The position numbers were made by a program, and so were the translations under genes. From positions 23,699 through 87,698 of the forward strand of contig CAJJBU010000025.1 in the NCBI GenBank assembly GCA_905182495.1: a stretch of 64,000 nt of DNA, read 5' to 3'. This DNA is from Flavobacteriales bacterium UBA952. Its GTDB lineage: Bacteria > Bacteroidota > Bacteroidia > Flavobacteriales_D > Crocinitomicaceae. Shown here one piece after another: positions 51,981 to 62,241 of the stretch (position 1 is the stretch's first letter; each line of letters begins with the position of its first letter). Under the pieces are notes generated by a model, which did no database searches, had not been told where the DNA came from, and saw only the letters and a list, made by a program, of their open reading frames with translations.

Positions 51981-52514
51981 CTATACTTTCGTAAGAATAG
52001 ATGCTAAGACCACATTTATTGATGCAGCTGCATCGATCGTGAAATCAGCAAGCTTATACGCTGAAGCTCTTTGATCTAGTAGATCAGATAATCGCAGCTT
52101 GAGTTCCTCTTCATTCAAATCCTTGACCATAGGTCGCTGTCCTTGCTCACCATTTAATCGACTCGCCAATGCATCACTTTGGATTTCGAGATAAATGACG
52201 GTGCCAACTTGTAACAAATGATCCATTACATTCGGGCTAATTAAAGCCCCTCCACCTGTAGCAATAACTGTCTTTGTAATTCCTTTCAAACCCAAAATAC
52301 ACTGCCTTTCAAGAACTCTAAATGCGTCCTCGCCCTTAGCAATAAAAAAATCATTGATGCTCATTTGAAGCTTGCTCGTAATAAGCTCATCAACATCTAA
52401 AAACGCAATCCCCATTCTTTCGGAAAGTGCTTTACCTATTGTTGATTTACCAACACCACTCATTCCAACAAGAACAATTACATCATTTTTATATTGGTTT
52501 ACCATTTCATTCAC
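51981..52514 (-). CDS. aroK: shikimate kinase
   Basis: IVLVGMSGVGKSTIGKALSERM, FLDVDELI, VIATGGGALI. Confidence 0.94.
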   Translation of the reverse strand: MNEMVNQYKNDVIVLVGMSGVGKSTIGKALSERMGIAFLDVDELITSKLQMSINDFFIAKGEDAFRVLERQCILGLKGITKTVIATGGGALISPNVMDHLLQVGTVIYLEIQSDALASRLNGEQGQRPMVKDLNEEELKLRLSDLLDQRASAYKLADFTIDAAASINVVLASILTKV

Positions 52515-52566
52515 AAGGTATTAGAAAAAAAAGATTTTTGAATTATCAAATTTACCCCTTTTATAG

Positions 52567-52597
52567 TTTGATATAGTGAAATTTACAATTATATTTG
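52567..52597 (+). promoter_or_regulatory. Bacteroidota housekeeping promoter of tRNA-Lys (TTTG-N19-TATATTTG)
   Basis: TTTG at 52567-52570, 19-nt spacer, TATATTTG (TAnnTTTG) at 52590-52597, 15 nt before the tRNA. Confidence 0.8.
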
Positions 52598-52612
52598 CAC
52601 CCGTAAAAAAAC

Positions 52613-52685
52613 GATTCCTTAGCTCAGCTGGTAGAGCAACGCCCTTTTAAGGCGTGGGTCCTGGGTTCGAGCCCCAGAGGGATCA
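52613..52685 (+). tRNA. tRNA-Lys (anticodon TTT)
   Basis: Cloverleaf: acceptor GATTCCT/AGGGATC, anticodon stem ACGCC-CTTTTAA-GGCGT, TTCGAGC T-loop, discriminator A. Confidence 0.96.
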
Positions 52686-52710
52686 CTTGGAGAAATCCAA
52701 AATCTATCTA

Positions 52711-52744
52711 AAGTCCTTGAAACACTTGTTTTAAGGGCTTTTTT
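52711..52744 (+). terminator. rho-independent terminator downstream of tRNA-Lys
   Basis: 12-bp stem AAGTCCTTGAAA/TTTTAAGGGCTT (with GU pairs), loop CACTTG, T tract. Confidence 0.75.
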
Positions 52745-52845
52745 GCTTTTCTATATTTTCGTTAAAACACGATATCGGTCGAAATTTGTGTCGCCCTTTA
52801 GTCACCTTCACTATTTATATTGTGTCACCTTAATAAATTAACCCT

Positions 52846-54099
52846 ATGGGAAGAGTAACAATCACCTTCTATCCTAATGATAGAAAGCAATCCAACACAA
52901 CAGAACAGATTCCAATTTATCTGCGTATTCGTAAAGAGGGACTGAAAACTGAAGCCAGAACAGATTGGTCTGTGTTACCACATGAACGCGCACTATGGAA
53001 TAAAACCATGCAACGCGTAGATATCAAAGACTGCAAAGCGAACGAATATCTAGGTAAGATTGAAGAAAAATTCAATGCATTGCGCATATTTAAATCTGAA
53101 GAATTCGATGACTACGATCTTGACACGATTAAATACTTAATACTTGGTAAAAACCCAAATCGAAAAAAGATGCCCACCGTTATTGAATTTATGGAGAGCT
53201 ATTATGATATAAATATTGAATCGAGCACCCGAATTAAAAAGGGCACAAAAAAGAATTACCTAAAGGCCATTAAGCACATGAGGTCCTTTATTGAATTTAA
53301 AAGGATCCACAACAAGCAGGTATCGGCTATTGACTACAGATTTGCTAATGAATTCTCCAATTACCTGATGAACGATCATCCAGAGATTCAAAAAACTGGA
53401 ATGTCAGAGGTGTCGGCCTGTGGTCTCATTAAGAAATTTAGGACCATCTTTAACCAGGCTATAAATGAAGAACTCCTTAAAAAGAATCCGTTTTGTCAGA
53501 TTAAGCTCAGCTACAAGTCTCCTCCCAAGCAAAGATTAACCATACAGCAATTCAAAAACCTAATCTACTTTGAAAGCTATACCAAAACTGAAACACCCTA
53601 TGTACAGATGTTTCACTTTATGTCCCTAACAGGTGCTGCATTTCTAGATTCCCAACAACTCAACATGGACAACCTAGAAGAGTCTGAGAAGGGCTTAAAA
53701 CTGCTTTACAAGCGAAACAAAACCGGTCACACTTCAGAACAACTCCTTTGTTCAAAGGCAATTGAGCTAATAAAGTGCTTTGATGCGCGACCTGATGTGC
53801 AAACCTCAAAGTTCTTGCTACCGCAGGTGAGCAACCAACAATTCAATAGAGAACTCAAAGTTATAGGCGCTAAAGCCGGTATTGCTTTTAATATAACCAC
53901 ACACCATGCTAGACACACCTATCGAGCGCTTTTAGATGAGGCAGATGTGGTAGACCCAACGGTGATCAATAAACTTATGGGTTGGTCCAATGGAAACTCA
54001 ATGGACAGTATCTATAGACAAGTAACAGAAACAAGACTTCTTCGAACGAAGGAGCAATTCGAAAATTTTATCAATAACTTTAAAAACAATAAATCATGA
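52846..54099 (+). mobile_element. tyrosine recombinase/phage-type integrase of a tRNA-Lys-associated element
   Basis: Arm-binding N-terminus (VTITFYPNDRKQ), catalytic C-terminal ITTHHARHTYRALLDEADV...INKLMGWSN...IYRQVT. Confidence 0.93.
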
Positions 54100-54133
54100 A
54101 AAATCCATCTAGAATAGACTTCAAAAACGCACA

Positions 54134-54176
54134 AAACTACCCAGTTAATATACATCTTAAAACTTGTGGGTAGTTT
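54134..54176. repeat. 10-bp perfect inverted repeat downstream of the integrase
   Basis: AAACTACCCA (54134-54143) and TGGGTAGTTT (54167-54176), 23-nt spacer. Confidence 0.6.
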
Positions 54177-54254
54177 AGTAAAAATTGACAAACCAATTAA
54201 ATCAACTAAAACAGTTAAATAATTATATATATAGTATTCATAATCAAATATTTA

Positions 54255-55086
54255 GTGAGATATCATCATTCCAGTCAGAGAGAGAATATCACATTACTAA
54301 CTTCAAAGGAAGTTACTAAAAATAAGTATGCTGAATATCTGATGGATACACTTCCAACCTTCTGCCTTGCGAAAAGTGAAAAATTAGATGATCTTTTGGA
54401 GGATTTTGGTCTAAGTGAAAAATCAAAAACCTTTTTCGTCAATAAAGAAAAAATAGATTTTAAAATTCTTAATAATAGAAGGCTCTATAAAAATTGATAA
54501 TCAGCACAAAGCTGAGATTGAATTTGCAATCAAAATTCTTTCATACACAATTATTTTCCTTAGATGTTTAGCTCACTTAAGTGAGGAGATAAGAGGATTT
54601 TACTCCGAAAAGCGAAAAATTATTCATCTAAAAGCATTTTTGGAGGGTGAACTGAGAAAAATTAGAAACGATAAAACATTGCACTATGAAGAATTACCCG
54701 AAAAATTCAATAATCTAATGAACTCATCCTTTGGGAAATTCCTAATTAAAGCAATGAACGGTGCACTCTCTAAAAATCACGCAGGTTCTTACAATGTAAA
54801 CTTTCTTTCCTCTTTAATTTACAGTGCCTCAAAAAAGTATTCAGAAGATACGTACTCAGATGATGAAATCCTTTTTAAACTCGGAGAATTGTTTCGCGAA
54901 ATTTACGGAGAAAAAAATATTAAAGCCACCGAGGAAGAATTTTACACATACAACCAAGAAGATAAAAACCCGAAAGGAGATAACTTTAGAGACCATGTTG
55001 TAAAGAAATGCAAAAGCATAATAAACTATAAGGGCAGCGATCATACCACCGAAGTAGCACAAATTATGAACCAGAGCAGGATGTAG
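54255..55086 (+). pseudogene. hypothetical element protein split by an apparent frameshift near the ATAAAAATT run at 54.49 kb
   Basis: ORF 54255..54497 ends NNRRLYKN*; the other frame continues IDNQHKAEIEFAIKILSY... into ORF 54640..55086. Confidence 0.5.
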
Positions 55087-55101
55087 ATTTTAACGAATTC
55101 C

Positions 55102-55293
55102 TTAAAATCTTTTTGGGGCTTTAAATTCTTCGTTCTCTTCTCGCAATTTAAAGTAGACATACCCTACCGCAGCAATTGTTACCAAGCTCATCAAAATCAG
55201 TACATTATTCACAGAATATGAACTTTGATTTTGTGAGTGCTCAAATTGATGTGGTGTGAATCCATCACGAAAACTTTCAATTACTTCTTCCAT
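55102..55293 (-). CDS. hypothetical small single-TM protein
   Basis: ORF with VNNVLILMSLVTIAAVGYVYF TM segment. Confidence 0.4.
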   Translation of the reverse strand: MEEVIESFRDGFTPHQFEHSQNQSSYSVNNVLILMSLVTIAAVGYVYFKLREENEEFKAPKRF

Positions 55294-55663
55294 ATGAAAT
55301 TGAATAAATTTGTATGTGCTTTAAATCTGAGCTGACCTGGTAAGCAAGATTTCCGATTTGAGAAAATTCTCCTTCTCTTTGTTTTAATTGAATCAATAAA
55401 CATGGTGATTTGCGATTTAACCCCATTTGAACAGCCGTTGACAGCTTTATTTTATTTCCGCTCCCAAATCTCTTAATCAATCTAGACAATGCCCTGTAAG
55501 AGCTTTTGTAAGCCTCAAGATTGTTTTTAATTGGCCCGTATGCATTTCGATATTCATGATTCTTAGAATTGTTGTAGCAATGCTTATCGCAGAATCGCTT
55601 ATCGGACCTACCCTTCTCTATTTCTTCTCCGCACCATTCGCATAGTTTGTAATCTTTCATCAT
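55277..55663 (-). CDS. small zinc-ribbon-like protein
   Basis: CEWCGEEIEKGRSDKRFCDKHC CxxC...CxxxC. Confidence 0.5.
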   Translation of the reverse strand: MMKDYKLCEWCGEEIEKGRSDKRFCDKHCYNNSKNHEYRNAYGPIKNNLEAYKSSYRALSRLIKRFGSGNKIKLSTAVQMGLNRKSPCLLIQLKQREGEFSQIGNLAYQVSSDLKHIQIYSISYGRSN

Positions 55664-55860
55664 TTGACCTCATTTAGTTCAATTACTTGTACTAAGCTGC
55701 TTAAAGTGATAAATACCCTTTGACCAATTCGTGCGATTCTTAAACCCGGCGCATAATCCTTTAAGAATTGATTCATCTGTGTGGTTTTATAATTCAGGAA
55801 CTCCATGGCATCTTGTTTAGAGATCCAATCTCCTACTTGTTTCATTTCTTTTATTTTCAT
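55660..55860 (-). CDS. excisionase/MerR-like HTH small protein
   Basis: WISKQDAMEFLNYKTTQMNQFLKDYAPGLRIARIGQRVFI helix-turn-helix-wing pattern. Confidence 0.5.
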   Translation of the reverse strand: MKIKEMKQVGDWISKQDAMEFLNYKTTQMNQFLKDYAPGLRIARIGQRVFITLSSLVQVIELNEVK

Positions 55861-56062
55861 CTGTTTTGAATTTTTTTATAATACAAAGATTATGAGCAGA
55901 CTGAAAACCATCGCGACATGCATTTTGAACTTCGTCTATAGTTACAGCATTAATTTTCTCTAGGTAGGTTTCATAATAATTATCTGACAAATTGTATAAT
56001 TCTCTGTTTAAGGCATATCCAGCTACTGTTTCAGGTTTTATGCGAATGCAAATCCATTGCAT
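55817..56062 (-). pseudogene. fragment resembling the C-terminal part of an M16-family peptidase
   Basis: KPETVAGYALNRELYNLSDNYYETYLEKINAVTIDEVQNACRDG resembles the conserved 'P-x-T-V-A-x-x-A-L-N...D-Y-Y-x-T-Y-L-E-x-I/L-x-A-V-T-x-x-D-V-Q' segment; no upstream catalytic region. Confidence 0.5.
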
Positions 56063-56371
56063 TTAGGGACTTTACGGTATTGGAGAGTTTTCGTTAAATA
56101 AACGTAATACGTTTATTTCTGGAGCTTATCTTAAAGATACATTTTTTCGTAATATACAGACTGAATCAAAATTAGGATTACCTATTAAGTAGGCAAGTCC
56201 AGTTGAAAGTTTAACTAAATTCTTCTCTAGAATAGTAGGTAAACCATTAGTTCACGGTTCAGGTATTTTATACAGTTATGCTTTTCCTGCCCTCGATCAA
56301 TTTGCCAAAATCCTAATACCAAACATATTATAATTAATGGCAAAAAAAAGAATAATTTAATAGTTTTAATC

Positions 56372-57556
56372 ATGTATAGTTTTTGTATGACCCTAAATAC
56401 ATTTGAAGTTGATCCGTTTAAAATGAGATACGATGAGATATGTAATGATTCACTAGTTCGCTAATCATTGCGAATCTAAATCCAACTCATACAATTATTA
56501 CCGGAGAGAGAGGTATCGGAAAAAGCTCATTACTACTCCAAACAAAATTATTAGCAACCGGGAATAATTCAATTGCTGAAAAATTTAATATTGACCTTGC
56601 AGTAGAACAATTCGAGCTTGTTACAGTTTGCGTAGACGGGGGATCATGATCAATGTCTGGAAGAATCTGATTCAATCAATTTATGTCATGGATACTTCAG
56701 TCATCATTACAGAATTGTTATTCAAGGTTGGAAAATTGAATTTGATCTAGGAGGATTGGTAAGACTAAGCCAAGTTGACGCACAAGATAAGTCAATTACC
56801 GATTTAGTCACTGAATTTATCAGTCAAATTAATAAGGTTAATAACGAAGTAGAAAAACAAGGCAAACAAGGAATTATAATTTTTATTGATGAATTGGATA
56901 GAATTCCAGTTAAATCAGGCTTAGCTTCATTTCTCAAAATTTGTACTGAACGGATGATTCGAGAAGGCATCAAAAATGTAATCTTTCTCGCTGCAGGAAT
57001 AAAAGGAGCTGTTCAGGAATTTGAAGAGGAACATGCTTCAATTTTGAGAACCCTTAGAGATATCCCACTGGATAGATTCGATGATGTAAGTGCAAAAAAT
57101 ATATTGAGAAATGGATTTGATAAAGTAAAACATTCTTATGATGATGAAATACTTTCGTTAGCCTTTAAATTTTCTGCTGGATTCCCAGAACCAATACATT
57201 TAATTGGAAGTGAATTGTTAGCTGAGGACGAAGATTCTCACCTTTCAAAGGATGATTTTGAAAAGGCTAAAATAAAAATTGTCGGAGATGTACGAAAAAA
57301 CAGCTTAGAGTCAAAACTTAAAACAGCTGGAATAGGAAAATACCAGGAAATACTTGCCGCAATGGCGAAATATCAAAAAGATAACATTCCACTTGATTAT
57401 GTTTCAAAAGAAATAGAACTGGATCCCAATCAGTATGCAACAAATATTTCAACGTTATGTGAACGACAGATTATATTTAAGGTAGCAAGGGGTCTTTATT
57501 CGTTTGTCGACCCTTTGTTAAAAGAATACATTCTAAACTTTGGTGTAATCAAGTAA
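56372..57556 (+). pseudogene. AAA+ (Orc1/Cdc6-like fold) ATPase with apparent frameshifts
   Basis: Walker A ITGERGIGKSSLL near 56.51 kb, Walker B IIIFIDELDRIP near 56.88 kb, in different frames; ORF 56756..57556 gives the C-terminal part. Confidence 0.7.
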
Positions 57557-57890
57557 ATACTCTTATCAAAAAGGTTCATGGTACATACCTCTCGTGATTC
57601 TTAACAGTCAAAAACTGTTGTATCTCATTAAAAAAAACCGCCGTACTTTAGAGCACTATGGCCGCTAAAAAACTTAGCGCCAAAAATAGCTTTTGATTTA
57701 ACCCCGCAACCGTTAAATAAATGTACATTCCCCTCTCCCTTTTTTTTAAAAAAGATCATACATAAATCTTATATTGTAATCTTATTAATTAGGTACATAG
57801 GCCTCAGCTTGAATGCAGACGCTTTTTGATATTATCAAATTACCAGGGGGAACAGTATAAGACTAGATAAATAGAAGAGAAAAACTAAGG

Positions 57891-60799
57891 ATGAAAAAAA
57901 ATATAATAAAACTCTCACAGCTTGAAAGCTTTTTAATGAAAGCAGCTGACATTTTAAGAGGGAAAATGGACGCTTCTGAATACAAAGAGTTCATATTTGG
58001 AATGTTGTTTTTGAAAAGAATGTCAGATGTGTTTGACCAAACCAAAGAACATTTAGCAAAAGATGAGTATGCTCATTTAGACGAAGACACTTTGAAAGAA
58101 GTTTTAGACGATAAGGATACATTTGGAGATACTTTTTTCGTACCCCAAAGAGCGAGGTGGAATGAGGGCTTTTTAGATGAAAATGGAGAAAAAATATCTA
58201 AAAATACATTCTACAAAATAACATTGGGCATTTTTTTATCTAAACGATCAGGGCTATTGAAGAAGCAAATGCCGAAACTTTAGCGGGAGTCTTTAAAGGT
58301 CGGATCAATTTTAACAAGGAGGTTGATGGCAAGCAGATTGTCAAAAATAAAGACCTCAAAGATATGATTGACCATTTCAATAAGTTTCCTCCATTGATTA
58401 ATGAAAATTTTGAGTTTCCTGATTTACTTGGAGCTGCATACGAATATTTATTAAAACACTTTGCAGATGAAAGCGGAAAAAAAGGTGGTCAATTTTATAC
58501 ACCGAATACAGTTGTTAGACTTTTAGTTCAATTACTTCGGCCCCAGGAAGGAATGTCTATTTATGACCCTACTGCTGGTTCTGGTGGTATGCTTATTCAA
58601 TCACATAGTTACATTACTGAGCAAGGACAAAAATGCAAATGATTTAGAGCTATTTGGTCAAGAACTCGACCCTACTGTTGTAGCAATTTGTAAAATGAAT
58701 ATCATTTTGCACAACATCAATAAATATACCGTTGAATATGGTGACACCTTGGCGGAACCATTAAATGAAAAGAATGGTCAACTCATTCAGTTTGATAGAG
58801 TAATTGCCAACCCACCTTTCTCTCAAAATTACAATAAAGCGGAAATGAAATACACGTCTCGTTTCCCATATGGTTTTGCCCCTGAAACTGGTAAAAAAGC
58901 CGACTTAATGTTTGTTCAGCACATGCTCGCAAGTTGCAAGAATAATGGGCGGGTAGTCGTTGTTATGCCGCATGGTGTTTTATTTAGGGGTGGGAAGGAA
59001 AAAGAAATTCGTGAAGAAAAATGCTCAAAGCTGATGTGATTGAAGGGAATTATTGGTTTGCCTCCTCAGTTGTTTTTCTGGCAACTGGAATTCCTGCTTG
59101 TATTCTTGTTCTGATCAATTAGCAATGTCTGATGAACGTTAAAAGAAAAGGTATTCATTATTAATGCAGATAAGGAATATGCGGAAGGCAAAGGTTTAGA
59201 AATCCTAGAACAGACAACAAAAAAAATTGATTACGTTTTTGCCAATAAGATTGAAGAATCAAAATATTCCAAACTGATACACACTTTCAAACAGGAAGAT
59301 GAGAACATAACGAGTATTGAAGCAAATGAGTACACATTAAATATCAGACGTTATGTTGATAATACACTTGAACCTGAACCCGAAGATGTGAAAGCACATT
59401 TGGTTGGTGGTGTACCGATTACTGAAATTGAACAAGTACAAAATACAATTTGTCAAAAGTTCAATTATAATGGGATCACAATTGTTTAGAGACAAGGATA
59501 TAACCTACAAGCTCTTTGCAACCCCTGAAAAAGCAGACATCAAAGAAAATGTTGACAAGGATGATAATGTAGAAAAGACTCTGTCCGATTTGGGTTCGCA
59601 CTTAACAGATTGGTGGCAGTTAGCAAAAAAGGACTTTTCAAAATTAGCCCATACAAACGTTGCCAATGTAAATAACAATGCAGCCAATGAGCCAACAATC
59701 AATCGTGTTTCACTTTCGGGAGATAAAACACCTGAGGTTAGACAAGAGCTTTTAGACACCATTAAAGAGAAATTTGTTCCTGTTGGTATTTTAGACAAAT
59801 ATCAGGTGGCAGGTGTTTTTGTAAACTGGTGGGACAATATTAAATATGACACTAGATTAGATAATTCTAAAGTAGAAGATGGTGTTTTAAATCTCTTTCA
59901 AGATTTCAAAACACAAAAGAACAAAATGAAATAGAAAATATAGTTTCAGGCAGTCCTCTTGAAGGTATGGTTGGAATAATTGTTAAAGAAGTAATTTCAA
60001 AAGAATATGAATTAGATGTAGATCCTGATGCAGATAGTAAAACTACACTTGCAAAAAAAGAACTGAAAAAAGAAATTGATAGACTTAACAACGAGAAGAA
60101 AAAGCCAGAAGAAGCTAAATCCTTTGAAGATGCCGACAAAAGCATAAAAGACTTAGAAAAAGCGATAAAAGAGCTCAAAGCTATATTAAAAGAGAAACAA
60201 GCTCAACTGGCTTTAAAACTCATCATTAAGCGATACGGCACAGAAGATGAAAAAACTGACAGCAATAAACTTCTACATTACAACAAAAGCTGATCTTGAA
60301 AATGATTAAGACATGAATAGCAATTATTTCCTTTTTTAAAGCTGATTTAAAAGATACTGCTGATTACGATAAGATTAAAAAATCGACCGACTGCTCTTGA
60401 AAAACAGTTGAAGAAAGACAATTCGAACCCTGAAAAACTACAGTCTGTTTTAGAAGCCAAAAAACAGTTTAAGGAGATTACGAAACCGTACAACGCTGCA
60501 CTTAAAAATCAAAACCATCATTCAAGCCAAACTGGATAGCTTAGATAATATCTTTGAAGAAATTGGTCGTATGATTAGTACAGAAGATAGGCTCAAAAGC
60601 TCATTCTTAAAAAGCATTTTGATATTATAAACAAAGATATGGTTTCGTTATTTAAATGCAGAAAAAAGAGCTTTGATTTCTGCCTACGAAAACCTTTGGA
60701 ACAAATACGCAGTTTCTGCCGAACAGCATTGAAGAAAAGCGCACTGAAACAATGGCTGAGCTAAATGATTTTTTAACCGCTTTAAAGTATTTGGATTAG
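57891..60799 (+). pseudogene. hsdM: type I restriction-modification DNA methyltransferase subunit, multiple apparent frameshifts
   Basis: AAYEYLLKHFADESGKKGGQFYTPNTVVRLL, YDPTAGSGGML (motif I), VIANPPFSQNYN (motif IV), C-terminal NAEKRALISAYENLWNKYAVSAEQ, spread over several frames. Confidence 0.88.
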
Positions 60800-60802
60800 G
60801 CT

Positions 60803-62240
60803 ATGGAAAAGATGCAAATACAAATACCCGCAGGGTTGGGAAGAAAATAATTTTGGTGCTCTGAGATTATTTCAGGCACAACCTGGTTATCGCATTTAAA
60901 AGTTTCTGATGACTACAAAGACGCTGGTATTTGGCTTGTTCCCATTGGCTATGTAGCAAGTGGTGAAGCTATTCAATACAAGGATGTTGCTTTACAAGCA
61001 CCAAATTGATTGCGTAAATCACACTTAAACTTCCTTTGCTACACAGGTGATGTGTTAATGGGTTCGACCGGTGATTTGGGTAAAATATGCATACTTAAGA
61101 CTGGCGAGGTTTCCCATTCATACTGAATCAACGAGTACGCAATATTCACATCCCTTCACACGGACTTCAAATGACCTGTATTGATTTACTTATTGTCATC
61201 ACCTCTATTATGTTAACAGCAATGATTTTGATGCATTATTGGCAGGTGGTGCTCTAAAGACTATTAGTCCTGCCAATATTGAAGGATTTAAAAAATCACG
61301 CTTTGCTTCTCCCCAAATCCACCACCGAACAAAAAAAAGATAGCCGAAATACTCTGCAAAGTAGATACAGCCATAGAGCAAACCCAAAACTTAATAGCCA
61401 AATACCTCCGCGTTAAAACGGGCTTAATGCAAGACCTGCTGACCAAAGGTATTGACGACAGACGGCAATATCCGCAAGCGAAGAAACCCACGAGTTTAAA
61501 GATAGCGAGCTGGGGAGAATTCCTAAGGAGTGGGGATGTTTGGAATTAGAGACATGCTGTTCAAAAAGTCTAGTTGGCACATCATTTTTCACCGAAAATG
61601 CTGAATAAAGAATGCGAAATACAAATGGTCTCACTTCAAAGAACATTCGATTTGGAGTATTTAGGAAATAAAGCCGTTAAATGGGGAGATTGTAATCTCG
61701 TTGAATTACGAAACGATGCTCATTCTTAACTCAAGTGATACGAGTTAAGTTGTCCAGTAAGATATAGGATGATGTTATTGCTTTCTGAAGGAGGCGATGT
61801 GGGCTAACGACTGTGCAATATTTGGAGAAAGACCTGGAAAGAAAGAACGTTTAGCTTATTATCGAGTGTAGCAATGCATCGCTTAGAGGCCAAAGAACAG
61901 CTTTTAATAATTATCGACTTTATGTGTGCAATATATGTCTCTATTTGTGAAGAAAATGGGCAATTTTCAATCATTATGTTGTCTCAGATGTCTGGGCATG
62001 CTATTACAAGCATTACATTAACACAAGATAAATTTAAGACATTAATATCCTGTTTTATTACCATGAAGAAACAGAACAAGAGAAGAATTGTTGAACCTTT
62101 CTTTAGAGCAAAATCACATTGCCTTTCTTTGGACGAAAGAAGCAAAGCTTCAAAAACTCCAATCATTTAAAAACGGCTCTAATGCAAGACCTGCTATCAG
62201 GCAAAAAGCGTGTAACCAACCTACTAAAAGAGGAACGCCC
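60803..62240 (+). pseudogene. hsdS: type I restriction-modification specificity subunit, multiple apparent frameshifts
   Basis: Two conserved-region copies: KTGLMQDLLTKGIDD-like near 61.42 kb and KTALMQDLLSGKKRVTNLL near 62.17 kb, separated by a TRD-sized segment. Confidence 0.8.
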
Positions 62241-62241
62241 T

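Noticed and set aside
54255-55086. Programmed ribosomal frameshift at the A-rich site
   Set aside because: No clear slippery heptamer plus stimulatory structure identified, and many other indels nearby point to sequence error.
56227-56373. 48-aa minus-strand ORF MIKTIKLFFFLPLIIICLVLGFWQIDRGQEKHNC..., with a SURF1-like 'LGFWQxDRGxEK' look
   Set aside because: Very short, stops before any SURF1 domain, and overlaps the opposite-strand start of the AAA+ ATPase; could be a relic but unsupported.
57557-57890. Small hairpin CGCTAA-AAAAC-TTAGCG in the gap before hsdM, considered as ncRNA/CRISPR-like
   Set aside because: Only a 6-bp stem, no repeat array or RNA-gene signature; no CRISPR array seen anywhere in the window.
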